This document shows, one piece after another, positions 34,261 to 43,486 of a stretch of 64,000 bases of DNA. The stretch comes from ZC4RG29 sp035304385 (lineage in GTDB: Bacteria > Bacteroidota > Bacteroidia > Cytophagales > Cyclobacteriaceae), in assembly GCA_035304385.1 (NCBI GenBank), contig DATGQD010000059.1:10212-74211 (forward strand). The letters are read 5' to 3'. Below the pieces are notes generated by a model, which worked only from the letters and a program-made list of their open reading frames with translations, was not told the DNA's origin and did not search any database. The position numbers were made by a program, and so were the translations under genes. Each line of letters begins with the position of its first letter. The stretch's first letter is position 1.

Positions 34261-36582
34261 CTATATCTTCAGAATCGATTTGAGTTTGCTACCCTTGTCT
34301 TCTTCGTAGTACCCATACCCATAGCTTTTCCTGTCGCTGACGGGCATGGCATTGAGGAGCGTGGCGATATTGTTAAGCTTGTTTATATTGACAATACGCT
34401 TCAGGTTATGAAGGAATTCTTTCTTCGAATAGTTCGCCCGGAAGATGTAGATCGAAACGTCGGCTTTTTTCATAGCCATAATGCCGTCGGTGACCAGGCC
34501 GACAGGAGGGGTATCCAGGATGATCACATCATAGCGTTCTTTCAGGTCGGCCAGCAGTTTGCCGAACTCTTTGCTCAGAAGCAGTTCTGAGGGATTGGGT
34601 GGATGAGGACCCGATGGAAGGTAGTCCAGGTTCTCAACGTCCGTTCGTACAAGGCATTCCTCCCAGCTGTTCTTCGCGATCAGGATCGTACTTATACCAA
34701 TATGTCCGTTGTTCAGCGACGCGGGCAGATTGTGTTTTGGCTTGCGCATGTCCAGATCGAGGAGGACCACCTTTTTGCCGGATAGCGCGGTTACGCCTCC
34801 CAGATTCATGGCGACAAACGACTTACCCTCTCCGGAAACCGTTGAACTTATGGCGATCGTTTTGGTCGTAGCCGACGGGTTAAAGAAATCGAGGTTTGTT
34901 CGCAGTGTCCGGAACGCTTCTGTAGCCATAGACTTGGGATGGCCGACTACGTGCAGCGAATTGCCATTGGAATGGTGCGATGCCGGTATAATGCCCAGCA
35001 GCGGCACCTGGTGCAGGTGTTCCAGCTCGTGGACACTGGTGATCTTGTTATTGGCGAGATATAGAATGCCGATAAAGAAGATGTTAAAAACAAGGCTGAA
35101 CACAAAGCCGATACCCATAATCATCGGCTTATTGGGCGCGATGGGTTTATACGAAATTGATGCGGACGACAGGATCTTGAAATCCGGTATCGATCCCGCT
35201 TGCGCGATTTCGAATTCGGATTTCGATTGCATCAGCATGAGATAAAACTCTTCATACAATTTGTAGAAGCGCTGATTCTTGTTGAACTCCGTGTTCCTGT
35301 CCGGCATCAGCGCAAACTCCTGTTCTGCTCTTTGCTTTTGTTCATTGAGGCGTCGGAGTCTGCTCATCCAGGTGTCACGTAGTTCCGTCAACTGCCGGGT
35401 TACCTGCTCTTCGAGGGCGCGGATTTCCTGTTCCCGCTCTCTGAAAGCAAAGGTGACTTCCGAATAGGAAAGCTTCAGACGGTCGAATGCCATCTGGAGC
35501 TGGCCCAGTTTGTCGAGGTTGTCGTTGATCGTCTGTGGAAAGTAAAGTCGCTGTGTAGCGTTTACGAAAAAGGTGCCTGCCGATAGACCGTCGAGAAGTT
35601 CGTTGATACCTGCAATGCGCGTGCTGAGTTGGTAACGCTGAGAATCGATATCGTGTATCAGTCGGATGGTGTTGGCTAACTCTTCATCCAGGTTGCTTGT
35701 CTTGTTGGTAAGAATGAAATCCTCGAAATAGGTTTCGTATTGACTCATCTTCTCCTCAATCTGCTTGAGTTCATTGGTGAGCCATACGATTTTCTGGCGG
35801 TTGGCCTGCGTTTTCTGTTCGTTGCTGAAAATAAGATATAACGAATCGATGCCGTTCACCACAGCCTGCGCTTTCAGCGGGTTGTGATCTTTGAACGATA
35901 TCCGGATGGTGTTCGCGTTGAAGTTGATCGGCTCGACAGTAAGGTTGCGCATCAGGTAACGCATCAGCACGTCCGGGCTGTTGATGACGAAGAAGCAATT
36001 CAATCCGCTTTCGTCCGAATACACCGGATCGCGATGAATGGTGACCGTAAGGCCATTCAGATCGATGGGCTCGCCGTACTTTCCGGACACGTAGGGGCCG
36101 TCCTGGTTGACCCGCAATCGGACGGTCTCACGATTTTCGAAATCTACGAATATGGGCAGATCGTAAAACGCTTCGCGCGTAATGGTGTAGTCGACCGTAA
36201 AAGGCTGGTTTCCGTAAAACTCGTAGTTGAGAATCTCTCCTTTGTTGTAGTAGCTGACATCGATCCGGAGCGAGTCGAGAACACGGGCGAGGAATAGCTT
36301 CGACTGGATGATCTCGATCTCTCCCGACATGATGTTGAGGTTCTGGTCTTCGACCAGCCTGTTGATGCCCAGCTCCGTCGCCTCATTTCGAATGTCGAGT
36401 TTGATTTCCGAATGCGACTCATACACGTCCGGCGAATAGCGGATAAACAAGAGGTACGTAAGCAGGTTGATCGTGACGAATATGGCCAGGATCCAGAGCC
36501 TGTTGTTCCGGATGATCGTCCTCAGCTTGCTGAAGTCGATCCCTTCGATTGCATTGCCGGACTTAAACGTTCCTGTCTCCAC
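34261..36582 (-). CDS. Polysaccharide co-polymerase/tyrosine autokinase (Wzc-type BY-kinase)
   Basis: Inner-membrane protein of 773 residues. One membrane helix near residue 30-50 (LWILAIFVTINLLTYLLF), a periplasmic Wzz domain with long coiled coil (about 250-430), a GNVR-like end and a second helix (MGIGFVFSLVFNIFFIGILYL), then the cytoplasmic kinase with Walker A STVSGEGKSFVAMN, Walker A' DLDMRKP and Walker B ILDTPPVG. The C-terminus holds a tyrosine cluster (SYGYGYYEED) for autophosphorylation. Between the export lipoprotein and the CpsB phosphatase, it completes the standard export-control module. Confidence 0.94.
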   Translation of the reverse strand: METGTFKSGNAIEGIDFSKLRTIIRNNRLWILAIFVTINLLTYLLFIRYSPDVYESHSEIKLDIRNEATELGINRLVEDQNLNIMSGEIEIIQSKLFLARVLDSLRIDVSYYNKGEILNYEFYGNQPFTVDYTITREAFYDLPIFVDFENRETVRLRVNQDGPYVSGKYGEPIDLNGLTVTIHRDPVYSDESGLNCFFVINSPDVLMRYLMRNLTVEPINFNANTIRISFKDHNPLKAQAVVNGIDSLYLIFSNEQKTQANRQKIVWLTNELKQIEEKMSQYETYFEDFILTNKTSNLDEELANTIRLIHDIDSQRYQLSTRIAGINELLDGLSAGTFFVNATQRLYFPQTINDNLDKLGQLQMAFDRLKLSYSEVTFAFREREQEIRALEEQVTRQLTELRDTWMSRLRRLNEQKQRAEQEFALMPDRNTEFNKNQRFYKLYEEFYLMLMQSKSEFEIAQAGSIPDFKILSSASISYKPIAPNKPMIMGIGFVFSLVFNIFFIGILYLANNKITSVHELEHLHQVPLLGIIPASHHSNGNSLHVVGHPKSMATEAFRTLRTNLDFFNPSATTKTIAISSTVSGEGKSFVAMNLGGVTALSGKKVVLLDLDMRKPKHNLPASLNNGHIGISTILIAKNSWEECLVRTDVENLDYLPSGPHPPNPSELLLSKEFGKLLADLKERYDVIILDTPPVGLVTDGIMAMKKADVSIYIFRANYSKKEFLHNLKRIVNINKLNNIATLLNAMPVSDRKSYGYGYYEEDKGSKLKSILKI

Positions 36583-36587
36583 GACCG

Positions 36588-37355
36588 TCAGTTATTCCTG
36601 TTGTTGATCACAATGATCAGCGTTACGATGCTGGCGATAATGCTAATGAGCGGTCCGTAATCGCGTGTGGCCTCACTCAGGGGCTTGCGTATTGGTTCTA
36701 CATAAACGATATCGCCGGGCTCCATGATCATATTGCCCTTTCGGTACCCGTCGATTGTACTGAAGTCGACGAGGAAAACCTGATCATCGCGAACCACCCG
36801 GATGTTGTTGGCCTTTCCGTTTACATCGATGCCTTTTGCCAGTGCAAGCACTTCCGCCAACTCCATGTTTTCGTTCATGAGGGGGATGACCTGGCCGCCG
36901 GGCGCACCCAGTACAATCACACGCTTGTTGAGGTAGCGGGCTACGGCGAGCGGATTAGCATAATAGGTGGCGAATTTCTTTTCGAGTTCTTCCTCCAATG
37001 CCCGCAGCGTGAGACCTTCCGCGTGCACGTCGCCTACCATAGGCAGTTTTACGTTGCCGTCAAGGTCAACCTGGTAGGTGACTACAGGGCGCGTTTGTGC
37101 CGCCTGTCCCTGGATGGTTTCAGCGAGTCGGAGGTCGGGGTCGATGATACGTTCACCCCGGTTGGTATAGATGTCGATCTGAAGGTGGTCGTTCTTTTGC
37201 ACGACGTAATTCTTTTCCGTCTGGCGCGCTACCTCGGCAAGCTGGGCGCCTTCGGGAATCCGGAACATGATGTTCTGCTTGTAGGCCGCGCATGCATTCA
37301 GCAGGAAGGCTGCAGCCACCAAAAGCCACCAGTTCGTATGACGTCTTTTCTTCAA
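36588..37355 (-). CDS. Polysaccharide export lipoprotein (Wza-type)
   Basis: Outer-membrane export protein of 255 residues. Lipobox LLNACAAYK, a polysaccharide export (Poly_export) domain from about 50 (NDHLQIDIYTNRGE) to 145, an SLBB-like domain (RVIVLGAPGGQVIPL) and a C-terminal hydrophobic helix (PLISIIASIVTLIIVIN) that would cross the outer membrane in the octamer. It lies five bases before the co-polymerase gene. The first conserved segment follows the lipobox closely. Confidence 0.93.
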   Translation of the reverse strand: MKKRRHTNWWLLVAAAFLLNACAAYKQNIMFRIPEGAQLAEVARQTEKNYVVQKNDHLQIDIYTNRGERIIDPDLRLAETIQGQAAQTRPVVTYQVDLDGNVKLPMVGDVHAEGLTLRALEEELEKKFATYYANPLAVARYLNKRVIVLGAPGGQVIPLMNENMELAEVLALAKGIDVNGKANNIRVVRDDQVFLVDFSTIDGYRKGNMIMEPGDIVYVEPIRKPLSEATRDYGPLISIIASIVTLIIVINNRNN

Positions 37356-37377
37356 ATCGGGTACGACCTTACGGTTG

Positions 37378-37926
37378 TCAAAATACAGACTTTCTCAGGA
37401 ACTCTTCAAAAGACGGGAGCTCCTGGTCTTTGCCTGAAATTACCGGATTATCTATCGGCCACGGAATGCTGAGTGTCGGGTCGTTCCACTTAATCCCGCT
37501 CTCGCTTTCCTTATGGTAAAAATCCGAGCACTTATAAAAAAATATCGTGTCCTCCAGCGCTGCAAATCCGTGCGCGAACCCCTCCGGAACATAGAGCATC
37601 TTGTGCTGCTCGCTGTCCAGTTCACACATGTAGTATTGTCCGAAGGTGGCTGAGCCCTTGCGGACATCTACGACCACGTCAACAATTTTCCCCGATATAA
37701 CGGACACGAGCTTGGCTTGAGCGGCCGGCGGCACTTGCAGGTGCAGGCCCCGGATGCATCCTTTGCGCGTGAACGACTGATTGTCCTGTACGAATCGGGT
37801 CTTGATCCCGATCTTAGAAAATTCGCGCTCTGTATAGTACTCGTAAAACCAGCCCCTGTTATCGTGGAATAGCGTCGGAATGATTTCGATCAATCCCTCG
37901 AAACGGGTCTTTACAGTCTGCATCAA
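37378..37926 (-). CDS. rfbC: dTDP-4-dehydrorhamnose 3,5-epimerase family protein
   Basis: Cupin-fold epimerase of 182 residues. Motifs are the FHDNRGWFYE start, GCIRGLHLQ with the catalytic His, VDVRKGSATFG, PEGFAHGF and the Tyr-containing YKCSDFYHKESE followed by GIKWNDP. It makes dTDP-4-dehydro-L-rhamnose or a related 6-deoxy sugar donor. No rfbA, rfbB or rfbD is encoded in the window, so the other steps must be elsewhere. It is nine bases after the glycosyltransferase and precedes the export genes. Confidence 0.92.
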   Translation of the reverse strand: MMQTVKTRFEGLIEIIPTLFHDNRGWFYEYYTEREFSKIGIKTRFVQDNQSFTRKGCIRGLHLQVPPAAQAKLVSVISGKIVDVVVDVRKGSATFGQYYMCELDSEQHKMLYVPEGFAHGFAALEDTIFFYKCSDFYHKESESGIKWNDPTLSIPWPIDNPVISGKDQELPSFEEFLRKSVF

Positions 37927-37935
37927 AAAAATTTA

Positions 37936-39045
37936 TCACGCTACCCTAAGCGCACTTAATGTTTGCAAGTATTTATGGATCACTAACGACTCGTCAAATT
38001 CAGATACGGCCTTCTGTCTTCCGTTTGTCCCGAACATCCTTAGGTTGTCCTCGTCGAGGGAAGCCATTTCACGCATCTTCTCTGCCAGGTCGGCGGCATC
38101 CTTAAGATGGCAAAGTAAGCCATTATACTTATGTTTCACAATGTTGTTGCACCCTGGTACGTCGGTGGCAATGATGGGTCGACCTGAGCTGGCCGCCTCC
38201 AGGAGCGTCCGCGGAGTACCTTCCCGGTAGGAGGGGAGGACTATGCAGTCGGCCTGCGCAATGTAACTCCGCACATCTTCCGTGGTGCCCAGATACTCAA
38301 TGATCCCCGAGTTATGCCATTCGTCGATCACCTCCGCCCGGATACCCCGCTTGTGTTCGGGGTCCTTCGCGCCCAGGAGTTGGAACCGTGCTTCGAATCC
38401 TTGATTCCGAAGCATTTTGACGGCGTCGATATATTCCATAACACCCTTATCTGTGATCAAGCGTGAGATCATGAGAAAGGTGAATCGGGCGTTGCGTTTG
38501 TAGGTCCTGAGTGTGAACCGTTCCAGGTCGATACCGGATCCCGGTACCAGGTCGGCATGCGAAGCCTGTACCAGTTTACGGTGTACGAACAGATTCAGGT
38601 CGTCGGGATTCTGAAAGAAAACCTTGTGGGCAAACCGGAAGCTGATCCGGTACAACAATATGGCGATGGCGGAGATGAGGTTGTTCTTGAGAAAGACCGT
38701 CCCCAGCCCGCAAACATTGTTGACCACGGGAATCTTCAGGGCGGCCGCCGCGAGTGTTCCGTAAACGTTAGGTTTTATGGTAAAATGCAGAATAATGTCG
38801 GGACGTATGCGACGATAGATGAGGTACAATTCCAGAATGAGGGCGGAATCTTTGACGGGGTTAGCCCCTCGGCTGTCCATCCGGACCTTGTGGTGGGTGC
38901 ATCCGATGTCGACCAGGTTCCGGGTGTACTCGTCGACCGGGGCGATGGTGTGAACTTCGTGACCCTGGGACAAAAGCGTACGGATGAGATTCATCCTGAA
39001 ATTGTAGATATTCCAGGAAGTGTTCAGGACGATGGCAATTCTCAT
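37936..39045 (-). CDS. Glycosyltransferase family 4 protein
   Basis: GT-B fold glycosyltransferase of 369 residues. N-terminal MRIAIVLNTSWNIYNFRMNLIRTL, a 'VNNVCGLGTVF' loop typical of the WbpH/PglA-like branch, and a C-terminal donor site with FLMISRLITDKGVMEYI, LPSYREGTPRTLLEAASSGRPIIATDVPG. It transfers a sugar onto a lipid-linked or polymer acceptor at the cytoplasmic face. First gene of the minus-strand polysaccharide group; the sugar is unknown. Confidence 0.9.
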   Translation of the reverse strand: MRIAIVLNTSWNIYNFRMNLIRTLLSQGHEVHTIAPVDEYTRNLVDIGCTHHKVRMDSRGANPVKDSALILELYLIYRRIRPDIILHFTIKPNVYGTLAAAALKIPVVNNVCGLGTVFLKNNLISAIAILLYRISFRFAHKVFFQNPDDLNLFVHRKLVQASHADLVPGSGIDLERFTLRTYKRNARFTFLMISRLITDKGVMEYIDAVKMLRNQGFEARFQLLGAKDPEHKRGIRAEVIDEWHNSGIIEYLGTTEDVRSYIAQADCIVLPSYREGTPRTLLEAASSGRPIIATDVPGCNNIVKHKYNGLLCHLKDAADLAEKMREMASLDEDNLRMFGTNGRQKAVSEFDESLVIHKYLQTLSALRVA

Positions 39046-39215
39046 TTAAGTGGCTCCGAGTTTGAGAATCCCTTTCCCGTAACGAGGGTCAAGATTTCGG
39101 TTAGAATGGGGAATTCTTAGGTTAAATTGCTAAAAGTAACAAAAAGTAACCGATTTCGGCAACAGGAGGGACTTAAAAAGCGTGTTATGTGTTTATTTGA
39201 ACAAGTAAGTTTCTG

Positions 39216-40415
39216 ATGGGAAAACGTGATAAAGCAATACTGGTAGCGATAAGCCGGAACGAACGTCCGGAGGTGGTCGACGAGCATCTTGACGAGCTTG
39301 CCTTCCTTGCCGGCACGGCTGGGCTAAACAGCGTGAGCAGAGTGGTGCAGGGGCTTGACACGCCTGACGCGCGTACCTATATCGGCAAGGGAAAGCTCGA
39401 GGCGTTGAAAGAGCAGGTTGCGGTGCATGATGCCGCCGCCGTCATTTTCGACGATGACCTCAGTCCGTCGCAACTGCGAAACCTCGAGCGCGCACTTAAT
39501 CCCCCGGACCGCGAGGAAAAGGTTCAGGTATACGATCGCAGCCTGCTCATTCTGGACATTTTTCTTCGGCGGGCGCAAACTGCACAGGCGCGAACCCAGG
39601 TGGAACTAGCGCGCAATCAATATCTGCTGCCTCGCCTTACCCGGCTGTGGACGCACCTTGAACGTCAGCGCGGGGGTACCGGCACGCGGGGCGGTGCAGG
39701 TGAAAAGGAAATCGAGACTGACCGGCGTAACATCCGAAATGCCATTGCCGTGTTGAAGGAACGTCTGGCAAAGATTGAAAAGCAACGCCGTACGCAGCGC
39801 AAGGGGAGGAGTAACATCGTTCGCGTGGCGCTGGTAGGCTACACCAACGTGGGCAAGTCTACCCTCATGAACCTGCTCTCGGGTTCGGAGGTGCTGGCGG
39901 AGAACCGCTTGTTCGCTACGGTCGACTCGACGGTGCGCAAAGTGGTGCTGGGCAATATTCCGTTCCTGCTGTCGGACACCGTAGGATTTATCCGAAAGTT
40001 ACCCCACCACTTGATAGAGTCGTTTAAGTCCACCCTCGACGAGGTACGCGAGGCCGACCTCCTGTTGCACGTAGTGGACGCGGCGCACCCATTCCATGAA
40101 AACCAGATCGAAGTGGTGACGTCGACACTTCAGGAAATCGGCGCAGGTGAAATCCCCACAATCCTCGTGATGAACAAGAGCGACTTGCTCGAAGACCGTG
40201 GCGACCTCGAAGACATGAAGGGATACTATCGCCAGCACGGTTACGACAAGATCGTTTTCGTATCGGCACATACCGGGATGAACCTCGACAAGCTCAAGCA
40301 AATGATCTTTGAAGAGGTCAGGAAAAAACACCTCACCATCTATCCCAACTACTTGAACAACGGCTTCGAGTACCACCCTCTTCCTGCTGATGTGAAGGTT
40401 GAACCGAAACGATAA
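39216..40415 (+). CDS. hflX: GTPase HflX
   Basis: Ribosome-associated GTPase of 399 residues that splits stalled or hibernating ribosomes. The HflX N-terminal domain (LDELAFLAGTAGL, TYIGKGKLEAL, DDDLSPSQLRNLE) is followed by a glycine-rich linker (GGTGTRGGAGEKE) and the G domain with G1 GYTNVGKSTL, G3 DTVGF and G4 NKSD. The ATG at 39216 follows directly after the divergent promoter region. Complete. Confidence 0.96.
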   Translation: MGKRDKAILVAISRNERPEVVDEHLDELAFLAGTAGLNSVSRVVQGLDTPDARTYIGKGKLEALKEQVAVHDAAAVIFDDDLSPSQLRNLERALNPPDREEKVQVYDRSLLILDIFLRRAQTAQARTQVELARNQYLLPRLTRLWTHLERQRGGTGTRGGAGEKEIETDRRNIRNAIAVLKERLAKIEKQRRTQRKGRSNIVRVALVGYTNVGKSTLMNLLSGSEVLAENRLFATVDSTVRKVVLGNIPFLLSDTVGFIRKLPHHLIESFKSTLDEVREADLLLHVVDAAHPFHENQIEVVTSTLQEIGAGEIPTILVMNKSDLLEDRGDLEDMKGYYRQHGYDKIVFVSAHTGMNLDKLKQMIFEEVRKKHLTIYPNYLNNGFEYHPLPADVKVEPKR

Positions 40416-40518
40416 TTTCATAAATTTGCCGATTCCTGGAATAGACGCAGGTGCAGCCTGTAGGCCAGAGGCTAATGGAGTTTCCGCGGCTGCCACTGCA
40501 GCCGCATCCGAAAAAAAC

Positions 40519-40590
40519 GGTCTCATAGTTCAACGGATAGAATAGGAGTTTCCTAAACTCTAGATCTGGGTTCGATTCCCGGTGAGACCA
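40519..40590 (+). tRNA. tRNA-Arg (anticodon CCT)
   Basis: Cloverleaf of 72 bases read by hand. Acceptor GGTCTCA pairs with TGAGACC, discriminator A at 40590. D stem GTTC/GAAT, anticodon stem GGAGT/ACTCT with loop TTCCTAA, giving anticodon CCT at 40552-40554 (codon AGG, Arg). T arm CTGGG TTCGATT CCCGG. CCA is not encoded. Confidence 0.95.
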
Positions 40591-40711
40591 CGGTAAAGCA
40601 GACCCGCAGCGACCGCATTACAGACGATGTACTGAGCGACGCCTGGTGCAAAGCGGTGCGCTGCGGGACGCTTTACCGCCCTGAAGTGGCCAGTCTGGCC
40701 TACTTCAGGGC
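40591..40711. repeat. Palindromic element between tRNA-Arg and the GIY-YIG gene
   Basis: Two stacked inverted repeats. The first has arms CGGTAAAGCAGACCCGCAGC-type at 40591-40611 and its near reverse complement at 40659-40678, with about 47 bases between. The second is a hairpin GCCCTGAAGTGGCCA (40678-40692) / TGGCCTACTTCAGGGC (40696-40711) with one bulged base. The arm ends GTAAAGCAGACC and GGACGCTTTAC are shared with the shorter palindrome at 26530-26557. Begins at the first base after the tRNA. Confidence 0.75.
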
Positions 40712-40753
40712 GATAACAGTTGTGAATATCATAGTTAAATTTTCACCCCTCTC

Positions 40754-41062
40754 ATGCCACTCCCTTATTGTGTCTACATCCTTTTCAGCCGTAGCGATTT
40801 CCTCTTATACATTGGTTACACAACCAACCTTGAAAAACGAGTGAGTGACCACAATTCTGGAAGGACCAAAAGCACAGCCGGGAGGCGACCTTTGGAACTG
40901 GTCTTTTGCGAATTCTACCTTTTTGAGGAAGATGCGCGAAGACGTGAGATGTATTTTAAGACCACGCCCGGCAAGAGAGCAATCAAGCTGATGCTGCGCG
41001 ACACACTCCTAACAATGGGATATAAGGGTACTGTTGGGATTGCAATTCTTAACGAAGATTGA
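40754..41062 (+). CDS. GIY-YIG nuclease family protein
   Basis: Small protein of 102 residues with a single GIY-YIG catalytic fold of the UPF0213/YhbQ type: CVYILFSRSDFLLYIGYTTNLEKRVSDHN holds both Tyr-containing strands and the catalytic Arg (in EKR), and the later Glu is in ARRREMYFK. No DNA-binding domain is attached. Such genes occur in several copies in Bacteroidota genomes and have no settled role. It lies 163 bases after a tRNA gene, behind a palindromic element. Ends ten bases before a convergent gene. Confidence 0.9.
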   Translation: MPLPYCVYILFSRSDFLLYIGYTTNLEKRVSDHNSGRTKSTAGRRPLELVFCEFYLFEEDARRREMYFKTTPGKRAIKLMLRDTLLTMGYKGTVGIAILNED

Positions 41063-41072
41063 AATCACCCCC

Positions 41073-43340
41073 CTACTTCACTATCGTCACAATCCCCTTC
41101 CTATTCGACATACTCACGCCTGACTTTATCGAAATGATATAGTAGTATGTTCCGGTTGGCAGATCCTGACCTTCGTAGCGGCCGTCCCATTCCCATTCGA
41201 AGCCGCTGGCTTCGTAGAGGAGTTGGCCGCGGATGGTGTAGACGCGTGTAATGGCGTCGTCGTATTGGTCGGCGTTTTGAAGTGGCGTAACATGCCAGGT
41301 GTCATTGGCCATGTCGCCGTTGGGCGTGAAGGCACGCGGAACGTCGAGTGCGATCTCGTTGCTAAATGCGATTTCACGATCGACCACATTGCTTTCGGTA
41401 TTCGCATCGCGAACGAACAGCGTCAGGGTTTTTGCAGAGGGTCCGACCGTTTCAGCATTCTCATGGTAAAAGGAATACGTAATTGAACGCAACGCTGCCT
41501 GGTAGTCTGATACGGAGGCGCTGCCAATCAAATACAGGGTCCCGCTCTCCGCATCAAACACGCCTTCTATCGGCACCTGCTCCGTGGGTTCGTAACTCAA
41601 CAGATCGTGGCCCGACTGATACGAAGCCATATCAAAGGAAATCTGTGCGCCGACGATGTTATCCCCGTCTGCATCGGTTATCTGGATACGTTCCGTAATG
41701 TTTGCAGGACCCGCATTGGCTACATACGGCAACGCCTCTCGCTCGATGTTCCGGACTACGGGCGCATCGTTTACGGGGTTGACCGCAATGGCGAGGCGAT
41801 AGGGATCACTTTCGAGTTTCCCATCGTCAACGGTTACCATTACGGTGAGCGTACCTGAAAAATCTTTCCGGGGTGTGATTGTGCGGCCCTGGGCTGTGTG
41901 GTGTTCTCCGTCGAATAAGTTGATGCTGAAATTTTCCGGGTAGCGACTGTCGGGATCAAACACGATCAGGTCGTCGAACCCAAGGGATAAAGGTGTTTCT
42001 TCGTCAGTGGCAAGCGGCGTCTGTCCGATGATCTGCGGGGGTATGTTTCCCTCTTTGACGGTTATGTTTAACGTAAAGGTGTTGCTGTTGGCAATTCCAT
42101 CGTTCACCTGAACGCGCACGCCGAGCGTACCGGTAAAGCCGGAAGCTGGAGTCAGTGTGTTGTGGTCGAGCGTATAGTTGTTGCCTTCCAGCACACGAAG
42201 TGAAAAATCGGAAGGGTAGGTATTATCAGGGTCGTCGACCTCCAACATGTTAAGGTCAAGCGTTACCGCCACATCTTTCGCTGTGGTGATCTCCCGTTGT
42301 CCTGTTATTACAGGGGCTACATTCGGAGGAGTGGTTGGTTGGTTGCCTTCATTGTTGTCGCCGTCATTATTTAAGCCGCCGCCATTTCCTCCTCCGTTAT
42401 TATTCGCGCCATTGTTTCCACTATTGCTCCCGCCATCGGTTTCTCCATTATCGGTACCGTCCTTACCATTGCCTCCGCCATTGTTGTCGTTACCACTATT
42501 CCCTCCGCCATTGTTACCGTTACCATTATTACCTCCGCCGGGGTTGCCATCGGTTTTGCCGTCGTCCTTTTTGTCATCACCTTTTTTCGTGTCATCTTTC
42601 TTGCCTCCTCCCTTATTGTCATCCTGATCTTTACCCGCGCCGCTGCTTTCTTTCTCTTTACCTTTTCCTTTTCCCTCGCCCTCATCATCTTTTGGACCGC
42701 CCTTGTCGTGATCGTGGTCTTTTCCGTCACCTTTCTTGTCTTTGTCGTCTTTGTCGTCTTTGTCCTTTTTATCGTCGTTCTTTTTCTCGTCATCCTTTTT
42801 GCCGCCACCTTTCTTGTCATCCTTGCCCTCGCCCTTTTTGTCGTCATTCTTTTTTCCTTCGTCTTTCTTTCCACCTCCCTTGTCCTCACCCGGGTTATCT
42901 CCTCCACCTTTGTCTTCCTTGTCCTTTCCTCCTTTACCGGTAGTGCCGATGACGTCTACCGTGAGTGTGTAAGGATCGCTGTCGTCGGTCCCATCGTTTA
43001 CAACGACCGTAACTTCAAGGCTGCCTTCCAACGGGTCGCGAAGGGTAATGGTATTGTCGGATACCTGAAAAGCTTCGGCGTTTTCTGCTATCCGGAGCGT
43101 AAACCCGTCCGGGTAGGTGTCGTCTGTATCGACGACTTCAAGATCGCTGAGTGATATCGCGAGGGGGTGGCCGGCGCTGACTTGCAGCGGTTGCTGGCCG
43201 ACAATTATCGGAGCGGCATTAGTCTGAGCGCTGACCCAATGGGGTGTCAGCAAAAAAATAACAAGACCGACACAGGCAGGTAACAGTAAGCGACTTCTCC
43301 ATAAGCGCGGTGGCCGAAAGCGGCCTGACGACGATCTCAT
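41073..43340 (-). CDS. T9SS type B (gliding motility-associated) surface protein with charged linker
   Basis: Secreted protein of 755 residues. Signal peptide ends near HWVSAQTN. Three related domains follow with the pattern 'GQ.P......L.L..L.V.D.D..YP..F.L.' (near residues 45, 345 and 445), likely cadherin/Ig-like and calcium-binding. Between domains one and two lies a linker of about 200 residues, first Lys/Asp/Gly-rich (about 135-262), then Gly/Asn-rich (about 263-335). A fourth domain begins near DAPVVRNIER, and the C-terminus (VPRAFTPNGDMANDTW .. GQDLPTGTYYYIISIK) is the CHU_C/gliding-motility type B sorting domain, so the protein is exported by the type IX system and surface-attached. 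Confidence 0.88.
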   Translation of the reverse strand: MRSSSGRFRPPRLWRSRLLLPACVGLVIFLLTPHWVSAQTNAAPIIVGQQPLQVSAGHPLAISLSDLEVVDTDDTYPDGFTLRIAENAEAFQVSDNTITLRDPLEGSLEVTVVVNDGTDDSDPYTLTVDVIGTTGKGGKDKEDKGGGDNPGEDKGGGKKDEGKKNDDKKGEGKDDKKGGGKKDDEKKNDDKKDKDDKDDKDKKGDGKDHDHDKGGPKDDEGEGKGKGKEKESSGAGKDQDDNKGGGKKDDTKKGDDKKDDGKTDGNPGGGNNGNGNNGGGNSGNDNNGGGNGKDGTDNGETDGGSNSGNNGANNNGGGNGGGLNNDGDNNEGNQPTTPPNVAPVITGQREITTAKDVAVTLDLNMLEVDDPDNTYPSDFSLRVLEGNNYTLDHNTLTPASGFTGTLGVRVQVNDGIANSNTFTLNITVKEGNIPPQIIGQTPLATDEETPLSLGFDDLIVFDPDSRYPENFSINLFDGEHHTAQGRTITPRKDFSGTLTVMVTVDDGKLESDPYRLAIAVNPVNDAPVVRNIEREALPYVANAGPANITERIQITDADGDNIVGAQISFDMASYQSGHDLLSYEPTEQVPIEGVFDAESGTLYLIGSASVSDYQAALRSITYSFYHENAETVGPSAKTLTLFVRDANTESNVVDREIAFSNEIALDVPRAFTPNGDMANDTWHVTPLQNADQYDDAITRVYTIRGQLLYEASGFEWEWDGRYEGQDLPTGTYYYIISIKSGVSMSNRKGIVTIVK

Positions 43341-43486
43341 ACCTTTTTTCGGAATTCTCCAGAAAAAAGTGAGCCGGAACCGACGTAGCTACAAAAGCCG
43401 CTACCTGGTAACAGTCGAGATGGTGGGGCAAAATGCGCCCGTGGAAAGCCAACCACAGAAGTGTTGGCGACCAGACACGACTACAC

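Noticed and set aside
40486..40505. Terminator of hflX
   Set aside because: A perfect GCGGCTGC/GCAGCCGC hairpin is present but is followed by ATCCG and an A run, not T, on the plus strand, and no gene reads toward it from the other side.
40519..40711. Integration site of a mobile island at tRNA-Arg
   Set aside because: No integrase gene and no second copy of the tRNA 3' end were seen in the window.
40754..41062. Homing endonuclease of an intron
   Set aside because: The protein is a short UPF0213-type GIY-YIG domain without a DNA-binding region, and neither neighbour is interrupted by an intron.
42247..43154. Long plus-strand open frames rich in Ser/Leu/Phe/Pro/Arg opposite the surface protein
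   Set aside because: They mirror the low-complexity Lys/Asp/Gly linker on the minus strand, whose composition removes stop codons from the other strand.
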